DNA of 64,000 bases from an uncultured Prevotella sp. (GCA_900539625.1 UQCW01000003.1:51507-115506), one strand, 5' to 3'; positions 49,793 through 60,648 are shown, counted from the first letter of the stretch. Numbers and translations are program-made. Notes: generated by a model from the sequence alone, not told the origin.

Positions 49793-51187
49793 ATGGTAGT
49801 CTTGGTCATAATTTCAATATTGTTAGTCGGCTTATTGCTAATAGCAACCGAGAACATCAACAAGATGAACAAGGCTGCTGTTGCCATGTTCGTGGGCGTT
49901 ATTTGCTGGCTTCTCTACATCGGCTATGGCACGCATTTTGTCATAGCAGAACACCAGATTGACTTTCTGTCTTATCTTTCGAATCACACCGTGAGCAACT
50001 CATCGGTGAAAGAGTTTATTGCCGGTTCCATTTTCTTCAAGTACATCGGTAATGTGGCTCAGGTTGTCTTGTTCCTGCTCGGCACAATGACCATTGTAGA
50101 GGTGCTCAACAACAACGGATGTTTTGACTTTATCCGCGAATGGCTGCGAACACGCAATCCCCGGCGTTTTCTTTGTGTGCTAACGGCGCTCACGTTCGTG
50201 CTTTCCGCAAATCTTGACAACTTGACGACGGTCTGCCTCATGCTTGGCATTATGCATGCAATGATTGCAGACGATAAGCAGCGAATGATTTACGGTTCGG
50301 TCATCATCATCGCCGCCAACTGCGGCGGAGCGTTCACCGTTATTGGAGACGTGACAAGTTTGGCTTTCTGGTCTAACGGGCTCATCAGTCCAACCAATTA
50401 CGCTTCGGCCGTTTTTCTCCCGTGTCTGACAGCATTGGTCACCATTACCTTGCTGGTGATGAGGACCTTGCCCCATCGTCTGAGTCTTGTGCAGAACGTA
50501 GCCCCTTATCGCGGCGATGACACCATTCTCACGCGTTGGCAAAGACTGCTTATGCTCTTCGTTGGCATTGGTGGCCTTTGGTTTATTCCGACGTTCCATC
50601 GCATCACGCTTATGCCGCCGTTTGTGGGGGCCTTGTGCGTGCTTTCCCTGCTTTGGATTGTCAACGAGCTTTGCAACAGTTCTCTGCTTGGCAGCGACCA
50701 GATGGTGCGCAAACGCCAGCCAATGGCCTTGCAGTATGCCAACATCCAGCACATACTTTTCTTCATTGGCCTCACGTTGGCATTCGGTGCCATCAAAGAA
50801 ACGGGTATTCTCGACCGCTTCTTTGAGTGGAACACCACCAAACTTCAAAACGTGTATGTCATCGGCGGCGTTATGGGCGCTCTCTCAGCCGTTTTCAATA
50901 ACGTAACGGCGGTGGTTGCAAACATCTCAGTCTTCTCGCCCGATGTCATCAAGACCAATACGGAACTTTATGCCAATTTCGCGCAAGACGGGCTTTATTG
51001 GCCAATCCTCAGCTACACAACGGCAGTTGGCAGTTCGTTGCTCTCAATTGGCACCATGGCGGGTTTCGCTTTGATGCGCATGGAAGGCGTCACGCTGCGC
51101 TGGTATGTGCGCCATATTTCTGGCAAGGTATTGGCCGGGTGGCTGGTCGGTCTGTTGGTGTTCTATTTGGCAACAGAAGTTTTTTGA
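49793..51187 (+). CDS. nhaD: NhaD-type Na+/H+ antiporter
   Basis: 464-residue inner-membrane protein with ~12 hydrophobic segments. NhaD marks: TENINKMNKAAVAMFVGVICWLLY near the start, FLLGTMTIVEVLNNNGCFDFI, LSANLDNLTTVCLMLG with a buried Asn-Asp, ANCGGAFTVIGDVTSLAFWSNG, and FGAIKETGIL plus SAVFNNVTAVVANISVF. It exports Na+ (or Li+) in exchange for H+. It begins 37 bp after tRNA-Gly with no visible promoter or terminator between, suggesting read-through from the tRNA promoter. A second Na+/H+ antiporter of a different family is at 8723. Confidence 0.9.
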   Translation: MVVLVIISILLVGLLLIATENINKMNKAAVAMFVGVICWLLYIGYGTHFVIAEHQIDFLSYLSNHTVSNSSVKEFIAGSIFFKYIGNVAQVVLFLLGTMTIVEVLNNNGCFDFIREWLRTRNPRRFLCVLTALTFVLSANLDNLTTVCLMLGIMHAMIADDKQRMIYGSVIIIAANCGGAFTVIGDVTSLAFWSNGLISPTNYASAVFLPCLTALVTITLLVMRTLPHRLSLVQNVAPYRGDDTILTRWQRLLMLFVGIGGLWFIPTFHRITLMPPFVGALCVLSLLWIVNELCNSSLLGSDQMVRKRQPMALQYANIQHILFFIGLTLAFGAIKETGILDRFFEWNTTKLQNVYVIGGVMGALSAVFNNVTAVVANISVFSPDVIKTNTELYANFAQDGLYWPILSYTTAVGSSLLSIGTMAGFALMRMEGVTLRWYVRHISGKVLAGWLVGLLVFYLATEVF

Positions 51188-51292
51188 AATATAGTGCAAC
51201 GACATAGGTTGACACATATATTATATACACACTAAGAGGCGATGTTGAACGTCTCTTATACTTACATCAAAAATATTAAGGAGGAAAATGTA

Positions 51293-52270
51293 ATGAGCAA
51301 AATAAGATGCATTGGCGTTCTGACCTCTGGAGGCGATGCCCCGGGAATGAATGCAGCCATCCGATCGGTCACCCGAAGCGGAATCTGCAACGGATTTAGG
51401 ATTAAAGGAATCTATCGTGGTTATGAGGGCTTGATTCATGATGAAGTCAAGACATTTACCACAGAAGATGTCAGCAATATCATACAGACTGGTGGAACCA
51501 TTCTGCGAACAGCTCGCAGCAAGGAATTTGTCACTGTTGAAGGTCGTCAAAAAGCCTATGAAACACTGAAGAAAGAAGGCATCGATGCCCTCATTGTCAT
51601 TGGCGGAAATGGTTCGCTTTCTGGTGCTATGACGTTTGCTGAGGAATACGATTTCCCCTGCATCGGTCTGCCTGGCACCATTGACAACGACCTTTATGGC
51701 ACCGACAGTACCATCGGATATGATACCACGTTGAATACCATCACCCAATGTGTAGACAAAATCCGCGACACCGCCACCTCGCACGAGCGCATTTTCTTTG
51801 TCGAAGTGATGGGACGTGACGCAGGATTTCTGGCGCAAAATAGTGCCATTGCAGCCGGCGCCGAAGCGGCCATCATTCCTGAAGACTCGTTAGGTAGCGA
51901 CCAGCTGATAACCTTTATGGAGCGTGGCATCCGTAAGAGTAAAAAGAGTTGCATCGTCATTGTAAGCGAAAGCCCTAAATGTGGTGCCATCTATTATGCC
52001 GACCGTGTAAACAAAGAATATCCCGAATTTGATGTGCGTGTGTCAATCCTCGGTCACCTTCAGCGCGGCGGAAGTCCCTCTGCACGCGACCGTATTTTGG
52101 CCAGCCGCGTCGGTGTTGGAGCCATCGAAGCCCTTGTAAAGGGACAGCGCAACGTGATGGTCGGCGTTCGCAACAATGAAGTTGTCTACGTGCCGTTTAT
52201 CGAGGCCGTTGGCAAGCAAAAGCAAATGGACCGACAGCTCATCAAGGTGCTTGACGAATTGTCGATATAG
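51293..52270 (+). CDS. pfkA: 6-phosphofructokinase
   Basis: 325 residues; phosphorylates fructose 6-phosphate in glycolysis. The start at 51293 ([28 protein letters not shown]) is set by a Shine-Dalgarno-like AAGGAGG 7 bp upstream, unusual here. Conserved: [11 protein letters not shown] at 10-20, [20 protein letters not shown] (129-133 TIDND, catalytic Asp), [27 protein letters not shown]. At 104-108 the sequence is GGNGS where ATP-dependent enzymes normally have GGDGS (the Asp contacts Mg-ATP) and PPi-dependent ones have GGDDT. The altered residue (N106, codon 51608-51610) could change cofactor use or indicate a non-glycolytic paralogue. Confidence 0.92.
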   Translation: MSKIRCIGVLTSGGDAPGMNAAIRSVTRSGICNGFRIKGIYRGYEGLIHDEVKTFTTEDVSNIIQTGGTILRTARSKEFVTVEGRQKAYETLKKEGIDALIVIGGNGSLSGAMTFAEEYDFPCIGLPGTIDNDLYGTDSTIGYDTTLNTITQCVDKIRDTATSHERIFFVEVMGRDAGFLAQNSAIAAGAEAAIIPEDSLGSDQLITFMERGIRKSKKSCIVIVSESPKCGAIYYADRVNKEYPEFDVRVSILGHLQRGGSPSARDRILASRVGVGAIEALVKGQRNVMVGVRNNEVVYVPFIEAVGKQKQMDRQLIKVLDELSI

Positions 52271-52375
52271 TCGACGTCGTAAGACAGAGAATCGTAAAAT
52301 ATCAGGCTGGTTAAGTGAGCATTTCAAGTTAGTTTATATTGAATACCTACCTATCAGGCCAAACAAATATCCCCA

Positions 52376-52428
52376 AACGAAAAGCCAGGGAAACGAAGAA
52401 GAAATTCTTGTTTCCCTGGCTTTTCGTT
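52376..52428. terminator. Bidirectional terminator between pfkA and the sulfhydrylase gene
   Basis: AACGAAAAGCCAGGGAAAC pairs perfectly with GTTTCCCTGGCTTTTCGTT around a 15-nt loop, between convergent genes. A diverged TAAGTGAGCATTTCAAGTTAG...ACCTACCTA element lies just before it (about 52312-52355). Confidence 0.85.
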
Positions 52429-52447
52429 GTATGTTTGAATCGGGGCG

Positions 52448-53731
52448 TCAAATTTTGTCCAAGGCCTGCTTGATGTCGTCGAGGATGTCCTCAATGTCTT
52501 CAATGCCAACGGAGAGGCGCATCAGGTCGGGTGCGATTCCGGCTTCGCGGAGTTGCTCTTCTGAAAGCTGGCGGTGTGTGTGGCTGGCAGGGTGCAGGAT
52601 GCAAGTGCGGGCGTCGGCCACATGGGTAACGATGTTGATCATGTCAAGCGAATCCATGAAACGGATGGCCGTTTCGCGGTCGCCTTTCAAGCCGAAGGCC
52701 ATCACGCCGCAAGAGCCGTTGGGGAGATACTTCTTTGCCAGTTCGTGGTAGGCGTCGCCCTCCAAACCGCTATAGCGCACCCAGGCAACACGCGGGTCGT
52801 TTTGCAGAAATTCTGCCACACGTTGTGCGTTCTTGCAATGCTGCGGCATGCGCAGATGGAGAGTCTGCAACCCGAGGTTGAGGATAAACGAGTTCATCGG
52901 TGCCGGAATAGAGCCCAAGTCGCGCATCAGTTGGGCCACGAGTTTTGTGGTGTAGCCCATTTTCCCGAACGCCTTCACATAGGTCAGTCCGTGATAGCTC
53001 TCGTCGGGCGTGCAAAGTCCGGGGAATTTCTCTGCCTGTGCCATCCAGTCGAAATTGCCGCTGTCGACCACCACGCCGCCCACCTGGCTCGCAGTTCCGT
53101 CCATGTATTTGGTGGTGCTGTGCGTCACGATGTCAGCTCCCCATTCAAACGGGCGGCAGTTTACGGGAGTGGCAAACGTGTTGTCAACAATCAATGGCAC
53201 TCCGTTGCGGTGTGCCAAACGTGCGAGCTTCTCAATGTCAAGAACGGCACATCCGGGGTTGCTCACCGTTTCGCCAAACACAGCCTTCGTGTTCGGCTTG
53301 AAAGCCTTCTGCAATTCCTCTTCACATTCATTTTGGTTAACGAACGTGCAGTCGATGCCCAATTTCTTGAGCGTCACGCCAAAGAGGTTGTAAGTGCCAC
53401 CATAGATTTCGTTGCAGGCGATGATGTGGTCACCAGCCTCGCAGATGTTAAACACGGCATAGAAATTGGCCGCTTGACCGCTGCTCGTGAGAACGGCCCC
53501 CACGCCGCCTTCCAGTTGCGCGATTTTTTTCGCCACAGCGTCGTTGGTGGGGTTTTGCAGGCGCGTATAGAAATAGCCCTCCTTCTTCAGGTCGAAGAGC
53601 ATGGCCATCTCCTCAGAGTTGTCATATTTGAATGTGGTGCTTTGAATGATAGGTAGCTCAATAGGCTCACCGTTTTTGGGTTCGTAGCCTCCCTGCACGC
53701 AGATGGAGGCGGTTCGCAGATTCTTTTTCAT
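52448..53731 (-). CDS. O-acetylhomoserine aminocarboxypropyltransferase (sulfhydrylase)
   Basis: 427-residue PLP enzyme of the Cys/Met metabolism family that makes homocysteine from O-acetylhomoserine and sulfide. Markers: TASICVQGGYEPKNGEPIELPIIQSTTFKYD, YTRLQNPTNDAVAKKIAQLEGG, LTSSGQAANFYAVFNI, LIVDNTFATPVNCRPFEWGADIVTHSTTKYMDGTASQVGG (PLP lysine in STTKYMDG), LRLSVGIEDIEDILDDIKQAL. Length fits OAH sulfhydrylase rather than cystathionine gamma-synthase. The start at 53731 (MKKNLRTASI) is preferred to an upstream codon. -7 box at 53786-53793. Confidence 0.93.
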   Translation of the reverse strand: MKKNLRTASICVQGGYEPKNGEPIELPIIQSTTFKYDNSEEMAMLFDLKKEGYFYTRLQNPTNDAVAKKIAQLEGGVGAVLTSSGQAANFYAVFNICEAGDHIIACNEIYGGTYNLFGVTLKKLGIDCTFVNQNECEEELQKAFKPNTKAVFGETVSNPGCAVLDIEKLARLAHRNGVPLIVDNTFATPVNCRPFEWGADIVTHSTTKYMDGTASQVGGVVVDSGNFDWMAQAEKFPGLCTPDESYHGLTYVKAFGKMGYTTKLVAQLMRDLGSIPAPMNSFILNLGLQTLHLRMPQHCKNAQRVAEFLQNDPRVAWVRYSGLEGDAYHELAKKYLPNGSCGVMAFGLKGDRETAIRFMDSLDMINIVTHVADARTCILHPASHTHRQLSEEQLREAGIAPDLMRLSVGIEDIEDILDDIKQALDKI

Positions 53732-53785
53732 CAGATGGTGTTTGAATAGTGAATTGTGTCTTCGAGGCACATGAGTTAATCATTG

Positions 53786-53793
53786 CAAAGGTA
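53786..53793 (-). promoter_or_regulatory. -7 box for the sulfhydrylase gene
   Basis: Minus strand TACCTTTG, ~55 bp before the ATG at 53731. Confidence 0.6.
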
Positions 53794-53964
53794 CAAAATG
53801 TTGTGGAAAAAGAAAGGCTGCGTTTCCCTTTTTCGTTTCGCTCCCATCGGAATCATTTGAAATGCTAAAACAGAATTTCAAGCCGCTCCTTATATTATGT
53901 ATGTGAAATGCCAACCCTTTGTCAAAAAAGTGTAGAGGTAAGTAGGTACTCAGATTTTATATGC

Positions 53965-53988
53965 CCTATGCCGCTGCATAGGTTTTTC
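53965..53988 (+). terminator. Small terminator upstream of the Sel1 gene
   Basis: CCTATGC pairs with GCATAGG followed by TTTTT. It sits between a single TAAGTAGGTACTCAG element end (53938) and the promoter of the Sel1 gene. Confidence 0.55.
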
Positions 53989-53993
53989 TTTGC

Positions 53994-54001
53994 TATATTT
54001 G
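53994..54001 (+). promoter_or_regulatory. -7 box for the Sel1-repeat gene
   Basis: TATATTTG; ATG at 54035. Confidence 0.6.
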
Positions 54002-54034
54002 TAGGTGAAAACAATTAATTCATATAGATAGTAT

Positions 54035-55117
54035 ATGCTCATACAGGTTCCCGTTTATTCTTTCCGTCCTTTCTCCTTCCTGCGCCTGTCAGCCCTTCTC
54101 GGCGTTGACGATCTCGTTCTCGTCTCCTCTCCCAACGAGACGCCCGATGCCTGGTTCTTCTATCGCAGGAAACACGCTGTCACGATGTTCATGATAGAGA
54201 AAACAGAAGATGCTTACGTGTTGTCGATGGATAGGCTCGCCTCGTATGACGACTATCGCTTTCTGCCATATCTCGTTGACACCCTGACTTTCCTTCTGAC
54301 AGACAATCCTTATAGGAGTGACAATGGAGAAGATGCATTCAGTGTGTTCAACGAAGAATGGGCCGCTGAGGCTATGGGAGAGGAAGTGGCATTTCTAAAG
54401 TGCTTCCTGAGTTTGGGAATGAAATATTATGTAGCATTGCCCATTTCCGAAGCAAACGTCTACGTGTGTAACGAAGCGTTAAACGCGGTCGGTGTCAGCA
54501 TGTATTCCTCGACACCGCGCATTTTTGGCTATGTCTCCTATCTGTTGCGCCACCACCTGTTGCCCGCCGACGCCGTGGTCAGTCCTGCAATGATGGACGA
54601 AGAAGTTCAGGTTGACGTTCCGCAGCACCATTCTTTGGCGACAGTGCGCTCATGGCAGACCGATGGCGCAGAGACAACAGAGAGCTATTGTAAGGAGGAT
54701 GTTGAACTTCTGTTGCAACTCTCACGGAAATATAAAGCAGGGGAGCCTGTTGAAGGCGTTGTGCTGAACGATATCGGAACAATTTTTGAATACGGCATCG
54801 GAGTGGAGCAAGATGTGGAAACGGCCATCTATTGGTTTGAAGCGGCCTGTTGCAACGGCGACCTGCTGTATGCCCCCACCAATCTCGGTGACATCTACCG
54901 AAAGGGGAAGGGGACAGTAGGACAGAATTTGCGTCTCGCCGTCGAGGCCTACAGCCGCTCGGAAGACCCTTATGCGTGGTATCGCATTGGTCAGAGCTAC
55001 GAGGAGGGATGGAATGGCGAAAAAGACATGGAAAAGGCAATGGCATTTTATCGTAAGGCTGCCGATGCGCGGCACCACCTCGCGCTCAAAAGACTCGGAG
55101 AAAAGTCGGCCAATTGA
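54035..55117 (+). CDS. Sel1-repeat (TPR-like) protein
   Basis: 360 residues, no signal peptide. The first ~225 residues are not recognised (MLIQVPVYSFRPFSFLRLSALLGVDDLVLVSSPNETPDAWFFYRRKHAVTMFMIEKTED). The C-terminal ~120 residues contain three Sel1-type repeats: LNDIGTIFEYGIGVEQDVETAIYWFEAACCNGD, TNLGDIYRKGKGTVGQNLRLAVEAYSRSED, AWYRIGQSYEEGWNGEKDMEKAMAFYRKAADARHHLALKRLG. Such repeats mediate protein contacts. Monocistronic, with own promoter and terminator. The role is unknown. Confidence 0.82.
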   Translation: MLIQVPVYSFRPFSFLRLSALLGVDDLVLVSSPNETPDAWFFYRRKHAVTMFMIEKTEDAYVLSMDRLASYDDYRFLPYLVDTLTFLLTDNPYRSDNGEDAFSVFNEEWAAEAMGEEVAFLKCFLSLGMKYYVALPISEANVYVCNEALNAVGVSMYSSTPRIFGYVSYLLRHHLLPADAVVSPAMMDEEVQVDVPQHHSLATVRSWQTDGAETTESYCKEDVELLLQLSRKYKAGEPVEGVVLNDIGTIFEYGIGVEQDVETAIYWFEAACCNGDLLYAPTNLGDIYRKGKGTVGQNLRLAVEAYSRSEDPYAWYRIGQSYEEGWNGEKDMEKAMAFYRKAADARHHLALKRLGEKSAN

Positions 55118-55131
55118 AAGCATGACAATAT

Positions 55132-55171
55132 AAGGCGGCGTGAATCATCGTGATGGTTCGCACCGCCTTTT
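55132..55171 (+). terminator. Terminator of the Sel1-repeat gene
   Basis: AAGGCGG...GAA pairs with TTC..CCGCCTT, then TTTC. Confidence 0.8.
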
Positions 55172-55172
55172 C

Positions 55173-57020
<1,848 letters not shown>

Positions 57021-57040
57021 GCGTGTGCTTAAAAAAATGT

Positions 57041-57063
57041 GCGTTCTGAAAGACAGAAAACGC
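57041..57063 (+). other. Stem-loop between atpD and atpC
   Basis: GCGTTCTG (57041-57048) pairs with CAGAA.ACGC (57054-57063). Not followed by a U tract; the operon continues. Confidence 0.55.
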
Positions 57064-57098
57064 TTATCCCTACATCTGTATAAAAGAAAAAGATACTT

Positions 57099-57344
57099 AT
57101 GAAAGTAACGGTAGTTTCTCCGGAAAGAATTGTGTTTTCTGGCGAGGTCGACAGCGTTGCCGTGCCAGGCGCCAAGGGGCGTTTTGAAATTCTGAACAAC
57201 CACGCGCCGATTGTCTCTGCTCTGACGGCTGGCAAGGTGGTGTGCAGCGGAAAGGAAACCTTGGAACTTGACATTTTGAGCGGCTTCGTGGAAGTGGCTC
57301 GCAATGAAGTGTCTGTGTGCGTTGAAACTTCCCCAAAGGCATAG
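57099..57344 (+). CDS. atpC: F1 ATP synthase subunit epsilon, short form
   Basis: 81 residues, matching only the N-terminal beta-sandwich of epsilon (MKVTVVSPERIVFSGEVDSVAVPGAKGRFEILNNHAPIVSALTAGKV). The C-terminal helical hairpin, which in E. coli epsilon inhibits ATP hydrolysis, is absent. The gene ends with a stop before any helical part could follow, and the next gene starts 9 bp later, so this is the natural end rather than a break. It still links gamma to the c-ring. Confidence 0.95.
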   Translation: MKVTVVSPERIVFSGEVDSVAVPGAKGRFEILNNHAPIVSALTAGKVVCSGKETLELDILSGFVEVARNEVSVCVETSPKA

Positions 57345-57352
57345 TAAGCGGC

Positions 57353-57775
57353 ATGAAACATTTAACTGTGAAATATGTTTCCATACTGACCGTTGTGTAC
57401 CTCTTGCTCGGTCCTCTGCTGTTGTACGTGGAAAACAAAGTGTTCGGAAGCGAGGCCCTGCTTCAGGCATTTCCCATCACGGTGGTTGCTGTGGCGTATT
57501 TTGCATATACGCTGGCCGCCATGTCGTTGGTCGGGAAGTCCGCCCGCTCAGGCCAAACGCCTCTCGGCATGTTTCTCCTCGACAATGTGGTGCGGTTTTT
57601 CATGACGTGTATCATCTTGGTGGTCTACGCTTTCATCAACCGCTCCGGACTTGTGTTTTTCGGAATCAACCTCCTGGCCTATTATTTGGTAACATTGGTG
57701 GTTGTCACGTGTTTCACGATTCGCATGAGCCGTGGAAACGTTTCGGCCAGGAGCAGGAAAACAGGCAATTCTTAA
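57353..57775 (+). CDS. AtpI-like membrane protein of the ATP synthase operon
   Basis: 140 residues with four hydrophobic segments (VSILTVVYLLLGPLLLYV; AFPITVVAVAYFAYTLAAMSLV; LDNVVRFFMTCIILVVYAFI; VFFGINLLAYYLVTLVVVTCFTI) and a basic C-terminus. Position between atpC and atpB and topology suggest a counterpart of AtpI/UncI, which helps assemble the c-ring. Sequence similarity to AtpI is not obvious by eye, so this rests on context. It follows atpC by 8 bp. Confidence 0.75.
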   Translation: MKHLTVKYVSILTVVYLLLGPLLLYVENKVFGSEALLQAFPITVVAVAYFAYTLAAMSLVGKSARSGQTPLGMFLLDNVVRFFMTCIILVVYAFINRSGLVFFGINLLAYYLVTLVVVTCFTIRMSRGNVSARSRKTGNS

Positions 57776-57839
57776 TTCATAACAATAGGCGTTCAGAAAA
57801 TCAGACATTTATTTGACGCCTGCTCAAGAAAAAGTAACA

Positions 57840-58907
57840 ATGAAACACCTCAAACATATAGGTTGTTTGCTTTTGGTGGCTCTGCTCTCTGTGATGCCCG
57901 CTGCGGCTTCCGGGGCTGAGGCTGGGGAGAAATCCACGGTCGATGTCAAGGAAATTGTGCTCGGACACATGGGCGATGCCTACGAATGGCACATCTTGAC
58001 ATGGAACGGCCATGAAGTTGCGATTCCTCTGCCCGTTATCGTGAAGGGAGAAAAATCCGGATGGCATTGCTTCAGTTCTGCCCGTTTGGCAGAAGGAGAG
58101 TCCTACGAAGGTTTCTACATCAACGAGGCCGAAAACGGGAAAATATATGAAAAGCTCGACAACGGTCAGGAAGTGCGTCCGCTTGATTTGTCCATCACGA
58201 AAGACGTGTTGCAGATTTGGATTGTCGCCCTGCTGATGCTCGTCATCTTCCTTGGTGCAGCCCGCTGGTATCGCGGCCGCGATTGCAGCGACAATGCCCC
58301 AAAGGGATTCGTTGGATTGGTGGAGATGTTTGTCATGATGGTCTATGACGACCTCATCAAGCCCAGCATCGGCGAAAAGCATTGCAAGCCCTATGCGCCT
58401 TTTTTGCTGACGGCCTTCTTCTTCATTTTCATCACCAACCTGATGGGGTTGATTCCGGTTTTCCCAGGCGGAGCCAACGTAACGGGCAATATCACGATCA
58501 CGTTTTTCCTCGCTTTCTGTGTGTTGCTCATCGTCAACATCTTCGGAAACAAGGCCTATTGGAAAGACATCTTCTGGCCTGAGGTCCCCACTTGGCTGAA
58601 AGTCCCCGTGCCGTTGATGCCCGTGATTGAGCTCTTTGGCATCTTCACCAAGCCGTTTGCCTTGATGGTCCGTTTGTTTGCGAACATAATGGGCGGCCAT
58701 GCCATCATCCTTTCGCTCACCTGCGTGATTTTCATCACTTGCCAGTTGGGCGTAGCCATCGGCAGTTCCTTGTCATTCGTCAGTTTCTTGCTGATGATTT
58801 TCATGAACTGTCTGGAACTTCTTGTTGCGTTCATCCAGGCCTACGTGTTCACCATGTTGAGTGCCGTCTTTATCGGGCTGGCCCATCAGGAGCACCATGC
58901 GGAATGA
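57840..58907 (+). CDS. atpB: Fo ATP synthase subunit a, with periplasmic extension
   Basis: 355 residues, about 85 more than E. coli subunit a. It starts with a signal-peptide-like segment (MKHLKHIGCLLLVALLSVMPAAASG) and a ~110-residue soluble section (VDVKEIVLGHMGDAYEWHILTWNGHEVAIPLPVI), which should be periplasmic. The membrane part carries the proton half-channels, with the essential Arg in FGIFTKPFALMVRLFANIMGGHAIIL and the late AFIQAYVFTMLSAVFIGLAHQEHHAE. Such N-terminal extensions are usual in Bacteroidota. The start at 57840 is chosen because it creates the signal sequence. Confidence 0.95.
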   Translation: MKHLKHIGCLLLVALLSVMPAAASGAEAGEKSTVDVKEIVLGHMGDAYEWHILTWNGHEVAIPLPVIVKGEKSGWHCFSSARLAEGESYEGFYINEAENGKIYEKLDNGQEVRPLDLSITKDVLQIWIVALLMLVIFLGAARWYRGRDCSDNAPKGFVGLVEMFVMMVYDDLIKPSIGEKHCKPYAPFLLTAFFFIFITNLMGLIPVFPGGANVTGNITITFFLAFCVLLIVNIFGNKAYWKDIFWPEVPTWLKVPVPLMPVIELFGIFTKPFALMVRLFANIMGGHAIILSLTCVIFITCQLGVAIGSSLSFVSFLLMIFMNCLELLVAFIQAYVFTMLSAVFIGLAHQEHHAE

Positions 58908-58918
58908 CGCAGCAAAAC

Positions 58919-58977
58919 GGAGAGAGAGGGGCATGCTTTTCAAGCATTTTCAAAACTGAGGTGCCCAAACACTCTCC
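58919..58977 (+). other. Stem-loop between atpB and atpE
   Basis: GGAGAG pairs with CTCTCC, GGGCA with TGCCC, and ATGCTT/AAGCAT closes a 3-nt loop inside, forming a branched hairpin in the 139-bp spacer. Confidence 0.55.
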
Positions 58978-59019
58978 AAACATCTATCCTATAGGAAACA
59001 ATCAAACTGAAAATATTAA

Positions 59020-59292
<273 letters not shown>

Positions 59293-59317
59293 TCCACCAC
59301 CAAAACGAAGCAATTTT

Positions 59318-59818
59318 ATGCCATCCATATTAAGTCCGGATTTGGGCCTACTTTTTTGGATGTTCCTCGCTTTCCTCATCGTCTTCGCCCTGGTGGCGAA
59401 ATATGGTTTTCCCGTCATCATCAAGATGGTTGAAGATCGTAAGAACTACATCGACGAATCGTTGAAGAAAGCCCGCGAGGCAAACGAAAAGTTGGCAAAT
59501 ATCAAAGCCGAGAGTGAAGAAATACTCCGTCAGGCCAGTGAGCGTCAGGCCCAGGTTCTGAAGGAGGCGATGGCAACGCGTGATAGCATAGTCAAAGAGG
59601 CCCGCGACAAGGCCCGCGAGGAGGGTCAGAAACTCCTCGAAGAGGCCAAGGCGCAGATTGCCGTTGAAAAGGAAAATGCTTTGCGGGATATCCGCAACAC
59701 GGTTGCCGATGTATCGGTACAGATTGCAGAAAAGGTTGTGCGTCGCCAGTTGGACAAAGATACCGAAGATGAGCAATACATCGAACGTTTGCTCAATGAA
59801 GTAACCAGACAGAAATAA
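59318..59818 (+). CDS. atpF: Fo ATP synthase subunit b
   Basis: 166 residues. One N-terminal membrane helix (LGLLFWMFLAFLIVFALVAKYGFPVI) followed by a long charged coiled coil (residues 35-150), the peripheral stalk holding F1. Typical length. The start is 25 bp after atpE; a 261-bp spacer with a hairpin separates it from atpH. Confidence 0.95.
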   Translation: MPSILSPDLGLLFWMFLAFLIVFALVAKYGFPVIIKMVEDRKNYIDESLKKAREANEKLANIKAESEEILRQASERQAQVLKEAMATRDSIVKEARDKAREEGQKLLEEAKAQIAVEKENALRDIRNTVADVSVQIAEKVVRRQLDKDTEDEQYIERLLNEVTRQK

Positions 59819-59941
59819 CACGCACAGACTCAAATCGGTAGTCTTCTAAAGGTAAAGAGGCGTGGCACGTAAGCTCCGCGCTTCCTCCTTTGCAAGAGGC
59901 TTCCTTTTGAAGTTGTGTGTCAGAAAAATGATGCCGTGTGA

Positions 59942-59980
59942 CACAAACGCCCGGTTGCTCAAGCCTCCGGCGCGTTTGTG
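59942..59980 (+). other. Stem-loop between atpF and atpH
   Basis: CACAAACGC (59942-59950) pairs with GCGTTTGTG (59972-59980), with CGG/CCG inside. No U tract. It lies in a 261-bp gap that has no credible gene; a small frame at 59862-60065 is not supported. Confidence 0.6.
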
Positions 59981-60079
59981 GGCATGCAATGGTGTTACGC
60001 AGCAGGGTTGTCTGCTCGTTGCCGTTGCTCTCATCGGCACAAATGTCAGAAACAAGCATATATAAAAGCGTAACAAGTT

Positions 60080-60622
60080 ATGGATATAGGTATCGTTTCA
60101 ATTCGCTATGCCAAAGCTCTTTTGCAATTTGCAATGGAAAATCATGAGGAAGACGGTGTGTATCGTGAAATGTCTGCAATGGCCGACGTTTTCATGAAAT
60201 TGCCCGCGCTCCAGAAAGCGATGCAGAATCCAGTTCTAACATCGCAGCAGACAGAAACGCTTCTCGGCAGCGCTTGCGGTTCTGGCGACAGCCAGACAGC
60301 ATCAACGCGAAAGTTCATCAAACTTGTTGTGAGCAAGAAGCGAGCAGACTTTATGATGTTTATTGCGCATGCGTACGTAACACTCTATCGTAAGGAAAAG
60401 CATCTCGTCAAAGGACGCCTCGTTGTTGCCAAGTCAGTCAGTGAACACGTTGCCCAGCGTTTGCAAGCCATCGTTGAAGCCAGAACAGACAGCAAGGTGG
60501 ATTTTGAAGTGTTTGTAGATGAAAACATAGGGGGCGGATTCATACTTGAATACGACACCTATCGGCTCGACGCAAGCGTGAAGACCCAGATTGAAAAACT
60601 GCATCGCGCGTTGAACGCTTGA
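60080..60622 (+). CDS. atpH: F1 ATP synthase subunit delta
   Basis: 180 residues; joins the peripheral stalk to the top of F1. N-terminal helical domain (MDIGIVSIRYAKALLQFAMENHEEDGVYREM), then TSTRKFIKLVVSKKRADFMMFIAHAYVTLY, and the C-terminal segment VDENIGGGFILEYDTYRLDASVKTQIEKLHRAL typical of delta/OSCP. Normal length. Confidence 0.93.
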   Translation: MDIGIVSIRYAKALLQFAMENHEEDGVYREMSAMADVFMKLPALQKAMQNPVLTSQQTETLLGSACGSGDSQTASTRKFIKLVVSKKRADFMMFIAHAYVTLYRKEKHLVKGRLVVAKSVSEHVAQRLQAIVEARTDSKVDFEVFVDENIGGGFILEYDTYRLDASVKTQIEKLHRALNA

Positions 60623-60648
60623 TTTTCTATTGAAAACATAAAAAACGG

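Noticed and set aside
52574..53656. 360-residue plus-strand frame
   Set aside because: Antisense to the O-acetylhomoserine sulfhydrylase gene, whose own sequence is clearly conserved.
59862..60065. 67-residue frame between atpF and atpH
   Set aside because: Reads through the inverted repeat, and its antisense frames are equally open; no family resemblance.
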